Shown: one piece after another, positions 57,452 through 64,000 of the stretch
How the letters are laid out: each line of letters begins with the position of its first letter
How positions within the stretch are numbered: the first letter of the stretch is position 1
NCBI GenBank assembly: GCA_963756025.1
Contig: CAVWMF010000003.1
Span: 1 to 64,000 of the forward strand
DNA: 64,000 nt
Direction of reading: 5' to 3'
DNA from: Bog-473 sp963756025
GTDB lineage: Bacteria > Actinomycetota > Acidimicrobiia > Acidimicrobiales > RAAP-2
The notes under the pieces: generated by a model
The model's database searches: none
Seen by the model: the letters and a program-made list of their open reading frames with translations, nothing else
Told to the model about the DNA's origin: nothing
Translations under genes and position numbers: made by a program

Positions 57452-58891
57452 ATGGTAATGGCAACCAAGGTCGCACACCCGAGCGTCGCCGAACGTCAGT
57501 CCGAGGGCAAGGGGGCTCGGGCACGTTCGCCGTTGGCAGGTCACAGTGGGTGGGCTCCAGCCAGGGACCGCCCTGACCCGGTGTCGTTGCTCGAGGCGCA
57601 GAACCTGACCCGTGAGCCTGACCTGGTTCCGGTCCGCCACGGCCGGATGATGGTCTCACCGTTCACTTTCTACCGGGGCGCTGCAAAGATCATGGCAACC
57701 GACCTCAAGGACACGCCCACGGCGCAACTCAACGTCCAACTCTGCGGCGATGCGCACCTCTCGAACTTCGGTGGGTTCGCGTCACCTGAGCGGACCCTGT
57801 TGTTCGACGTGAACGATTTCGATGAGACGCTGCCCGGTCCTTTCGAATACGACGTCAAACGCTTGGCCGCGAGCTTCACCATCGCGGCGCGCCACAACGG
57901 CTTTGCCAAATCCGACGTCAGAGATTCAACCCTCGCTGCAGTGAGGTCCTACCGGGAGGCCATGGGGGAGTTTGCGGCCATGGGCAACATGGAGATCTGG
58001 TACGCACGTCTGACCGAAGAAGAAATCATGGACTCCATGCGCGGCATGACCAAAGGAGCGCGCACGAAGCAGGCGGCGACCTTGGCCAAAAAGGACCAAG
58101 CGCGTGTGGCAAAGACCGCACAGAAGGCTCACGCCAGCGACAGCTTGTTGGCGTTATCGAAGCTCGCCGAAGTGGTCGACGGCCGCTACCGGATCGTGAG
58201 CCAGCCGCCCGTGGTCATCCCGGCTCGTGACCTCGAGGCCATGTACGGGTACTCCGGGACCCAATTCGAAGACATGATTCACCACCAATTCCGTAGTTAT
58301 CGGGCGACCCTCCAGGAGGACCGCCGGCACCTCCTCGAGCGGTTCGAGATCATCGACATGGCCCGCAAGGTGGTGGGCGTGGGTAGTGTGGGAACCCGGG
58401 CGTTCATCGTGCTGCTCCAAGGACGTGACGAGCACGACCCCCTGTTCCTTCAGGTCAAGGAGGCGACGGCCTCGGTGTACGAGGATCATTTGCCTAAAAG
58501 CCGGTTCAAGCAGCATGGGGAGCGCGTCGTGCAAGGCCAGCGGATCATGCAGGCGGCCAGCGACATCTACTTGGGATGGACCAAGGGTGAGGAGGCCAAC
58601 CGCTATCTCTATTGGCGCCAGCTGCGCGACATGAAGGGCTCGGCAGTTGTCGAGACGATGAACCGGGCCATGCTCGCGCTCTACGGCCGGATTTGTGGCT
58701 GGACGCTGGCTCGGGCGCACGCCCGCTCCGGCGACGCCGTGGCTCTTGCTGCCTATCTCGGAAAGAGCGACAAGTTCGACCAGTCGATAACCGACTTCTC
58801 GGCTCGGTACGCGGACCAGAACGAGCGCGATTACGAGTCATTCACGGCGGCAATCCACTCCGGTCGGTTGCACGCCGTGCAAGGTGTCTGA
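57452..58891 (+). CDS. DUF2252 family protein
   Basis: A 479-residue soluble protein. The family signature appears as RMMVSPFTFYRGAAKIMATD, CGDAHLSNFGGFASPERTLL and FDVNDFDETLPGPFEYDVKR, which resembles aminoglycoside-phosphotransferase/kinase-like folds (H-x-x-N and D-x-N-D-F-D). Later segments are GVGSVGTRAFIVLLQGRDE and a C-terminal GWTLARAHARSGDAVALAAY. The enzymatic function of DUF2252 is not established. AAGGA lies five bases before the ATG. It belongs to the stress-type cluster. Confidence 0.9.
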   Translation: MVMATKVAHPSVAERQSEGKGARARSPLAGHSGWAPARDRPDPVSLLEAQNLTREPDLVPVRHGRMMVSPFTFYRGAAKIMATDLKDTPTAQLNVQLCGDAHLSNFGGFASPERTLLFDVNDFDETLPGPFEYDVKRLAASFTIAARHNGFAKSDVRDSTLAAVRSYREAMGEFAAMGNMEIWYARLTEEEIMDSMRGMTKGARTKQAATLAKKDQARVAKTAQKAHASDSLLALSKLAEVVDGRYRIVSQPPVVIPARDLEAMYGYSGTQFEDMIHHQFRSYRATLQEDRRHLLERFEIIDMARKVVGVGSVGTRAFIVLLQGRDEHDPLFLQVKEATASVYEDHLPKSRFKQHGERVVQGQRIMQAASDIYLGWTKGEEANRYLYWRQLRDMKGSAVVETMNRAMLALYGRICGWTLARAHARSGDAVALAAYLGKSDKFDQSITDFSARYADQNERDYESFTAAIHSGRLHAVQGV

Positions 58892-59005
58892 GATGGGGAG
58901 TGGTCGCCCGCGGCTCTGCTGGGACCTGGACCTCAGTGTGACAAAGGGACAGCCTTCCAGAATTGGCGTATTGCGCCGACGTGGAGCGGTGGTCCGTTCT
59001 CATCC

Positions 59006-60052
59006 ATGAGCCAACTCACCAAGGTGTTCTCGGTCAACAAGAAGGGATTCAGTCTCCCCGCCGGGGTGGCCATTGGCGGAGTTCTGCTGTTGATCTGGCT
59101 CGCTATCGCCCAGCTTGACCAGCAGAAGTATGCCGTCAGCATCATCTTCGCCGTGCTGACCACCGCGCTCAGCGACCCGGGTGGTGGGTACTGGAAGCGG
59201 GCTCGGGGCATGGGTGCTTTCGCCCTCGGCGGTGCCGCGGTGACCGCCCTGGCGTTCTTTGTCGGAACGCACGCCTGGGGATTCGTGGTACTCGCACTTT
59301 TCACGGTGACGTTGTTGGCCGGTTTGGCGGTGAAGTTCGGGCTGCATCGATTCAGCGTGGGGCTGCTGCTCAACATCTGGTTTGTTGTCGCTGTCGTCCT
59401 GCCGGTTAGCTACCGAGCCGACCGAATCAAGACCACCGGATGGGACCAGGCACTGGCGTGGCTGATCGGATCGGCCGTGTGGATCGCGTTGATGGGCATC
59501 GTGTGGTTGGCAAGCGGACGGAAATGGCGGCCAGGGCCGGTCATCGACCTCCCCGGTGAGCCCTTCGCCCCGGTCGAGCTCACGCGACCGGTGGTGCTCT
59601 TCGCCCTGATACGGGCACTAGCCCTCGCAGCCTCTGCTGCAATCGCCTTTGGCTCCCACGACCCGAATGCCGATTGGATGGTGATCGCCACGCTGGTCGC
59701 CTTGAAGCCGAGCATTGAGCAGTCAACACTGGTGGGCCTCCAACGCATCATCGGTGCGGGCATGGGCGCTGTCGTGGCCATACCGATTTTGCTGGCAGTC
59801 GACAACAAGGACGCCTTGGTCGTGATCGTCGTCCTCCTGGCTGCCATCGGGGCCTCCATTCATGGGGTGAACTACGCCTATTACACGGCTGCCATCGCCA
59901 GTGCGGCCCTCATCGCAGCGGACCTGCCACATCCCACCAACTATGCGGCCGAAGGTCGTCGGGTAATCTTCACGTTCATCGGCGTAGGGATCGCGGTCGT
60001 GGTCATGTTCGTAGCTGACCGGCTTAAGCAGCACTCCGCCCAACCAGCGTGA
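59006..60052 (+). CDS. FUSC/aromatic-acid-exporter-like membrane protein
   Basis: A 348-residue polytopic protein with two similar halves. The first half has helices from LPAGVAIGGVLLLIWLAIA, and AVSIIFAVLTTALSDPGGGY. The second half has LFALIRALALAASAAIAFGS, DWMVIATLVALKPSIEQSTL and LQRIIGAGMGAVVAIPILLA. The 'LKPSxxxTxxxGxxRxxGxxxG' pattern is characteristic of FUSC-domain proteins (YccS/AaeB-like). The substrate is unknown; efflux of acids or membrane stress relief are possible. The upstream 114 bp carries no gene, and the channel gene follows after 30 bp. Confidence 0.75.
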   Translation: MSQLTKVFSVNKKGFSLPAGVAIGGVLLLIWLAIAQLDQQKYAVSIIFAVLTTALSDPGGGYWKRARGMGAFALGGAAVTALAFFVGTHAWGFVVLALFTVTLLAGLAVKFGLHRFSVGLLLNIWFVVAVVLPVSYRADRIKTTGWDQALAWLIGSAVWIALMGIVWLASGRKWRPGPVIDLPGEPFAPVELTRPVVLFALIRALALAASAAIAFGSHDPNADWMVIATLVALKPSIEQSTLVGLQRIIGAGMGAVVAIPILLAVDNKDALVVIVVLLAAIGASIHGVNYAYYTAAIASAALIAADLPHPTNYAAEGRRVIFTFIGVGIAVVVMFVADRLKQHSAQPA

Positions 60053-60082
60053 TCCTCGGGCCGAGAGCAAGGAAGGACCGCC

Positions 60083-60643
60083 ATGTCTGCCGCCGGTGCG
60101 CCGAGTGAAGCTTCGCTGATTGGTCACCTGACCCAGCAAGGGCGGAGGCGTTTGGTCGTTGTCGCAGCGCTACGCACAATCGCCACCGTGGCCCTACTTC
60201 TAGTCCTCTACTTCCTCCTGCCCTTGGGGGGTGGCACAAGTGTGGAGAAGGTCATCAAGCTGACGGTAGGAGCACTTGCGCTCACCGCGATCATCATTTG
60301 GCAGGTTCGCCAGATTATCCGATCCAGTCATCCGGTCGGTCGGGCAGTCGAGGCGCTGGCGTTCAGCGTCCCACTCTATGTGTTGCTTCTCGCAGCGACA
60401 TATTTTGTGATGGCTCACACGAATCCGGCAGCGTTCGGGGCACCTCTCAGTCGTACCGACGCGCTGTACTTCTCTTCTACCGTGTTCACCACTGTCGGGT
60501 TCGGTGACATTACGGCCAAGAGTGAATCCGCACGGCTTGTGGTCACCGCGCAGATGTGGTTGGACTTGGTGTTCTTGGGCTTGGTCTTGCGGATTGTGAC
60601 CCAAGCAATCAAATTCAGCCAGCAGCACCGGACCATGGCGTGA
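60083..60643 (+). CDS. Two-pore-domain-type potassium channel (Ion_trans_2)
   Basis: A 186-residue membrane protein. The first two helices are VALLLVLYFLLPLG and GALALTAIIIWQV. A third helix (VPLYVLLLAATYFVMA) leads into the pore loop DALYFSSTVFTTVGFGDITA, which contains the K+ selectivity filter TVGFGD. The inner helix is MWLDLVFLGLVLRIV. No RCK/TrkA regulatory domain is attached, so it would be an ungated or membrane-gated channel. The ATG has AAGGAAGG upstream. The intergenic stretch after it (60644-60832) contains no gene. Confidence 0.9.
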   Translation: MSAAGAPSEASLIGHLTQQGRRRLVVVAALRTIATVALLLVLYFLLPLGGGTSVEKVIKLTVGALALTAIIIWQVRQIIRSSHPVGRAVEALAFSVPLYVLLLAATYFVMAHTNPAAFGAPLSRTDALYFSSTVFTTVGFGDITAKSESARLVVTAQMWLDLVFLGLVLRIVTQAIKFSQQHRTMA

Positions 60644-60832
60644 GAGTGTCCGGGCGACATTGGAGCACATTTGCTCAAAGCGGGGTCACATCCCACGAGC
60701 CAGGGCAGCACCATGCCTATCGCACGCCGTGCCAGACCGTTGGGTGGATACCGTTGATCCGAGCCACCAGGGACAAGAGGCGCGAACAAGGGCTGTCGGA
60801 ACAGTCCGACCGAGGAAAGTCACAGGAGAATA

Positions 60833-62473
60833 GTGAATAGCACGGCCAGGAAGAAGGGCTCATTGGCACTCGTCGCATTGGCGACGGCGCAGTTCCTCAT
60901 GGTGCTGGACCAGTCGGTCATGAATGTCTCCATCAGTTCGCTGGTCCACGACTTCCACACCACGGTCACCACGATTCAGGCGGTCATTACCCTGTATTGC
61001 TTGGTCATGGCCATGCTGATCATGACCGGGGCCAAGATCGGCGACATCATCGGCCGCCGCAAGGCGTTCGTCGTCGGGTTGATCATCTATGCGTGTGGAT
61101 CGGCCCTGACCGCGGCCTCCCAGACCGTGTTCCAGCTTGCCCTCGGTTGGTCCGTGCTCGAAGGGATCGGTGCGGGTCTCGTCTTTCCGGCACTGGCGGC
61201 TCTGATCGCCGGCAATTTCGAGGGATCCAGTCGCAAGGCAGCGTATGCGGTCATCGGGGGCGTCGCCGGTGCGGGGATCGCGGTCGGCCCCATCGTGGGT
61301 GGGTGGGCCACTACCGTGTTGACCTGGCGCGTGGTGTTCGTCGGCGAAGTCTTCATTGCCGCCTTCATCTTGCTCATGACCCGCAAGGTCAAGGACGCAC
61401 CGGCTCCGATCCCGAAACCCAAGCTCGACATCGTCGGCTCGGTGCTTTCTGCCTCAGGCCTCGGGGTGTTCGTGTACGGCGTCCTGGAGTCGAGCACGTG
61501 GGGATGGGTCAAACCCAAGAACTCCCCGTTCACCATCTTCGGGTTCTCTCTGACGCTGTTCGTCATGGCCGCTGGCGGAGTCCTCATCTGGGGGTTCGTC
61601 ACCTGGCAGCGCCACCGGGAAGACACAGGCCAGGATCCACTCGTCCATCTCTCCTTGGCCCGCATCCCTCCGGTGCGCTCGGGCCTCATCGGGATGTTCA
61701 GCCAGAACCTGCTGCTCATGGGGATCTTCTTCGTCGTCCCGCTCTATCTCCAACTGGTTCTCGGGCTGAGCGCGCTCGAAACCGGGATCAAGATGCTTCC
61801 CATCTCGATCACCATGTTCGCGACTGCTGCGGTTGGCGCACGGCTCTCGAACCGTTTCGCGGTGCGGCCGATCGTGCAGACGGGGCTGATCGTGACGCTC
61901 GTCGGTGCGCTCGTCCTGCTCTCGACGATCAAGCCCACCCTCTCCAATGCCGGGTTCGCCCTCGGAATGGCCATACTGGGCGTCGGCATGGGCCTGATGA
62001 TTTCCCAACTGGGCAATGTCGTTCAGTCCTCGGTCGATGAGTCGGGCCGAAGCGAAGCGGGTGGGTTGCAGTACACGGGACAGCAGCTCGGGTCATCGTT
62101 GGGCGTGGCGCTCATCGGCGCGATCGTGCTCATTGGGCTGACCAGCACGTTCATCTCAAACGTCGAGCACGATCCTCGGATCAGCTCGGAAGTTTCCACC
62201 CAAGTCGGGGTTGCTGCTGGATCCAATACCAATTTTGTCGCTTCTACGCAGATCGAGAACGCAGCACAGAAGGCCGGCTTGGACCATGCGACGACGGCGG
62301 CGCTGGTTGATGACTACGAGTCGGCGCAGCTTCGGTCACTCAAAGCGGGGCTTTTGGCCGCTGCGCTCCTCGCCCTCATCTCGCTCGCCTTTACGAGGGA
62401 ACTTCCTCACGAACGACCGGCCACACGAACGAAAGCTCATCATGCGGCTGCATCGACGGGAGACGAGCAGTAA
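60833..62473 (+). CDS. DHA2-family MFS multidrug exporter (EmrB/QacA-like)
   Basis: A 546-residue transporter with 14 predicted helices. It carries AQFLMVLDQSVMNVSISSLV (DHA2 motif D1), motif A GDIIGRRKAFVVG, and motif C-like GAGIAVGPIVGGWATTV, then DESGRSEAGGLQYTGQQLGS in the second half. The periplasmic loop between the last two helices (QVGVAAGSNTNFVAS...) is long, as in EmrB/QacA types. It would export drugs or metabolites by proton antiport. The GTG start follows AGGAG by four bases. No TetR regulator is adjacent. Confidence 0.92.
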   Translation: MNSTARKKGSLALVALATAQFLMVLDQSVMNVSISSLVHDFHTTVTTIQAVITLYCLVMAMLIMTGAKIGDIIGRRKAFVVGLIIYACGSALTAASQTVFQLALGWSVLEGIGAGLVFPALAALIAGNFEGSSRKAAYAVIGGVAGAGIAVGPIVGGWATTVLTWRVVFVGEVFIAAFILLMTRKVKDAPAPIPKPKLDIVGSVLSASGLGVFVYGVLESSTWGWVKPKNSPFTIFGFSLTLFVMAAGGVLIWGFVTWQRHREDTGQDPLVHLSLARIPPVRSGLIGMFSQNLLLMGIFFVVPLYLQLVLGLSALETGIKMLPISITMFATAAVGARLSNRFAVRPIVQTGLIVTLVGALVLLSTIKPTLSNAGFALGMAILGVGMGLMISQLGNVVQSSVDESGRSEAGGLQYTGQQLGSSLGVALIGAIVLIGLTSTFISNVEHDPRISSEVSTQVGVAAGSNTNFVASTQIENAAQKAGLDHATTAALVDDYESAQLRSLKAGLLAAALLALISLAFTRELPHERPATRTKAHHAAASTGDEQ

Positions 62474-62821
62474 GAGTCCGCATGCGCGTCTTTGAACCAC
62501 GTCCGTTGGTTTCTTGCGGATGAGCTCGAAGAAGACGTGCACGTAGTGGGCCATCGTCCGGACGGATCCCGGTCGAACGCGTCCTGACGAACTCTAAGAA
62601 CTCGTCGACCAGTTCGTGGCCGACCTTTAAATCGCGTTCAACGTCTACACGGACACGGGTTCTGAAGTGACGGACACCGCACGCCTCGTTACGGACTTCG
62701 ATCCGAAGCAGGCATCCCTGGATGGTCAGTCTCGGCGGCGGACCACCCATGTAGGTGCCGTTGTGGGCAACCAGCACTCGCCGAGGTCGTGCTCGTCAAT
62801 GACGAGTGGATGATTACGCTG
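62474..62821. other. Intergenic stretch with no convincing gene
   Basis: Between the MFS gene and the first direct repeat there are only short or broken frames. On the plus strand a fragment ending just inside the repeat reads LAEVVLVNDEWMITLVMPPG, which looks like the C-terminal part of a lost gene. On the minus strand HYVHVFFELIRKK is another fragment. I see this as decayed DNA. 62906-63037 and 63929-64000 also hold nothing recognisable. Confidence 0.5.
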
Positions 62822-62905
62822 GTCATGCCCCCCGGCGAAGCTCTGACCAGCCACTATCCAAAGTCATGGGGCGTGGACCAAAGTTGCCAGTCGGTCCTCC
62901 GACAC
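62822..62905 (+). repeat. Direct repeat (copy 1, 84 bp) left of the toxin-antitoxin pair
   Basis: It starts GTCATGCCCCCCGGCGAAGC and ends GGTCCTCCGACAC. It matches the copy at 63846-63928 with about five substitutions and one 1-base gap. The two copies bracket the AbrB/PIN module. Confidence 0.9.
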
Positions 62906-63037
62906 GAGCAAACTGCAACTCCTTGAGACCAACCTCCATGTAGAAGACGTGCCCAGCGCAAGAGAGAGGGGGGCCGGTGGCAGAGGACTGCCAGATGTAG
63001 GTCCCTTCCCTCTTGTGAGCCAGGGAGGGGATGTTCG

Positions 63038-63475
63038 TCAATCGCTTACAAGCCGAGCAGGCGTGCCGCGTGAGGCTGCCGCGTCAAGAAGTTGGGGGTT
63101 CTCGTCGGCTGTGGCGAGGCAGAGCTCAGCGCCCTGGCCCTCCGCCGCAGCAAGAGCCTCGAGCGATATCAGGTTCAGGCGTACCCCGTCTTGGAGTAGT
63201 TGGGCCATCGGCCAAGCCAATTCTCGCAATGACAGGAGCCCTATCGTTTCGGGAAGTGTGGTGATGGCACGCACTGCTGCCGCTGCCACAACGGGATCAG
63301 CCCGACCCAAGCGACGAGACATCGCACCTGTCACTTCGTTGATGCTCACAGCCCTGCAGAGTCGGTGATACCAAAGACCAGTCGTGAAGATCCGCGCACC
63401 TGGAGCTCGGAAGTTTGGCGGCTCCTCATTGAGCAGCATTTGGAGCAAGAGGTGGTCGTCGATGATCACATCCAC
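63038..63475 (-). CDS. PIN-domain toxin (VapC-like)
   Basis: A 145-residue protein with a PIN-like layout: an acidic N-terminus MDVIIDDHLLLQMLL, a central helical region, and the late acidic motif ATADENPQLLDAAASRG that matches the PIN 'aTaD..l..aA' active-site end. It would be a metal-dependent ribonuclease toxin; the Glu/Asp quartet is only partly evident. The start is eight bases after the antitoxin stop, as expected for an operon. It is slightly longer than standard VapC (about 130 residues). Confidence 0.75.
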   Translation of the reverse strand: MDVIIDDHLLLQMLLNEEPPNFRAPGARIFTTGLWYHRLCRAVSINEVTGAMSRRLGRADPVVAAAAVRAITTLPETIGLLSLRELAWPMAQLLQDGVRLNLISLEALAAAEGQGAELCLATADENPQLLDAAASRGTPARLVSD

Positions 63476-63483
63476 GATCGCGG

Positions 63484-63726
63484 CTACGCGAGATCAGGGT
63501 CTTCAGCCACCACTTGGTTGGCCAGCTGGGAGTATCCGCCGGCCTCTCGGATCGCTTCGCGAAGCATCGAGCGCAACCCGCCCCGGCCGGCAGGGACGAT
63601 GAGCAGTGCATCACCGAGATCTGCCACTTCGACGGAACCGCCGTCTTTCAGGTGCCAGCGACGCCTGGCCTCAGCGGGTAACGCCATCTGGCCACGGTCC
63701 GAGACCCGGAACTCAGCAACACTCAT
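63484..63726 (-). CDS. AbrB/MazE-type antitoxin
   Basis: An 80-residue protein starting MSVAEFRVSDRGQMALPAEA, with RRRWHLKDGGSVEVADLGDA. This is a swapped-hairpin AbrB/SpoVT DNA-binding domain ('v.d.gqi.lPaeaR..w.l..G..v.v..lgd'). The C-terminal LREAIREAGGYSQLANQ would contact the toxin. It is the first gene of the pair. A strong leaderless promoter and a perfect 9-bp-arm palindrome lie just upstream, indicating autoregulation by the antitoxin or the complex. Confidence 0.85.
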   Translation of the reverse strand: MSVAEFRVSDRGQMALPAEARRRWHLKDGGSVEVADLGDALLIVPAGRGGLRSMLREAIREAGGYSQLANQVVAEDPDLA

Positions 63727-63732
63727 ATCCGT

Positions 63733-63761
63733 ATTCTACTTACTACAAAGCACAGTGACAA
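63733..63761 (-). promoter_or_regulatory. Sigma-A-type promoter of the toxin-antitoxin operon
   Basis: On the minus strand: -35 TTGTCA (63761-63756), 17-bp spacer, -10 TAGAAT (63738-63733), then six bases (ACGGAT) to the ATG. The spacing predicts a leaderless mRNA. Confidence 0.7.
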
Positions 63762-63775
63762 GGTTGCCTTGTCAC
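63755..63775. promoter_or_regulatory. Palindromic operator overlapping the -35 box
   Basis: GTGACAAGG, TTG, CCTTGTCAC: a perfect inverted repeat with 9-bp arms and a 3-bp centre. It covers the -35 box, so binding would block transcription. This is the expected place for AbrB-type autoregulation. Confidence 0.75.
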
Positions 63776-63845
63776 ACCCGACCGAAGCGCAATCCCGTCC
63801 TGGCTACTCCAGCCGAACCCAGTTTCGAGTTCGATTCCGGAGCCA

Positions 63846-63928
63846 GTCATGCCACCCGGCGAAGCTCTGACCAGCCACTTTCCAAGTCATGGGGCGTGGA
63901 CCAAAGTTACTAGTCGGTCCTCCGACAC
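63846..63928 (+). repeat. Direct repeat (copy 2, 83 bp) right of the toxin-antitoxin pair
   Basis: It starts GTCATGCCACCCGGCGAAGC and ends GGTCCTCCGACAC; see copy 1 at 62822. The distance between copies is about 1.02 kb. Confidence 0.9.
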
Positions 63929-64000
63929 CGAACAACCCCTGTGCACGAATGCCGTGAATGTTTGATGAGCGGACCTAGTGCCCGTCGCCAGCAATGCCGT

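Noticed and set aside
62869..62905. The 3' part of the direct repeat as a tRNA remnant
   Set aside because: The GGACC/GGTCC arms enclose 13 bases, too many for a T loop, and no acceptor or anticodon partner is present. Only the short core match to tRNA-Leu is kept as a finding.

Overview
The window is high-GC DNA from an actinobacterium. The gene order coaE, uvrB, uvrA, then uvrC-rapZ-yvcK-gap-pgk-tpiA-secG is typical of Actinomycetota. An AftD-like arabinofuranosyltransferase, many GTG starts and several promoters whose -10 box lies 6-8 nt before the start codon fit an Acidimicrobiia-like lineage; that assignment is an inference.

Region 1 (1-3.8 kb, minus strand): an oligopeptide/dipeptide ABC transporter operon, oppB-oppC-oppD-oppF, with oppF running off the left edge. 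Region 2 (3.9-26.7 kb): a cell-envelope glycan locus. It holds polytopic GT39-like glycosyltransferases (three of them related paralogues), a PIG-V-like mannosyltransferase, GT2 and GT4 enzymes, a DUF2304 protein, a flippase, an FAD-dependent oxidoreductase, three OafA-type acyltransferases (two with SGNH domains) and a very large AftD-like protein. Together they could build, acylate and export a surface polysaccharide. Region 3 (26.7-44.8 kb): housekeeping genes for CoA synthesis, nucleotide excision repair (uvrA, uvrB and uvrC all present), NAD synthesis (nadA), rapZ/yvcK, the glycolytic trio gap-pgk-tpiA, secG, a family-5 solute-binding protein and tRNA-Leu(GAG). An HNH endonuclease of the 13E12 type sits between coaE and uvrB.

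Region 4 (44.8-64 kb) is accessory and visibly less GC-rich. A large serine recombinase ends inside tRNA-Leu. It is followed by two small genes, a ~1.1 kb non-coding control region full of GTTCATG/CATGAAC repeats and hairpins, and mobC-mobA; this looks like an integrative mobilizable element. Next come a sigma-factor remnant, a small conserved gene, an uncharacterised 542-residue protein, a MalT-type LuxR regulator and a stress-type cluster (DUF1269 protein, CMD-like protein, small PLDc_N-like membrane protein, DUF2252, FUSC-like protein, K+ channel, DHA2 MFS exporter). A 31-nt element with identical spacing lies upstream of both the small gene and the DUF1269 gene. The window ends with an AbrB/PIN toxin-antitoxin pair bracketed by 83-84 bp direct repeats.

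Two features cut across the window. First, at least 13 one-base frameshifts interrupt otherwise well-conserved genes (opp genes, flippase, acyltransferase, aftD, uvrA, nadA, uvrC and others). I read most as sequencing or assembly indels and annotate the affected genes as single CDSs. Second, hexa- and nonanucleotide simple repeats encode low-complexity protein ends in many genes.
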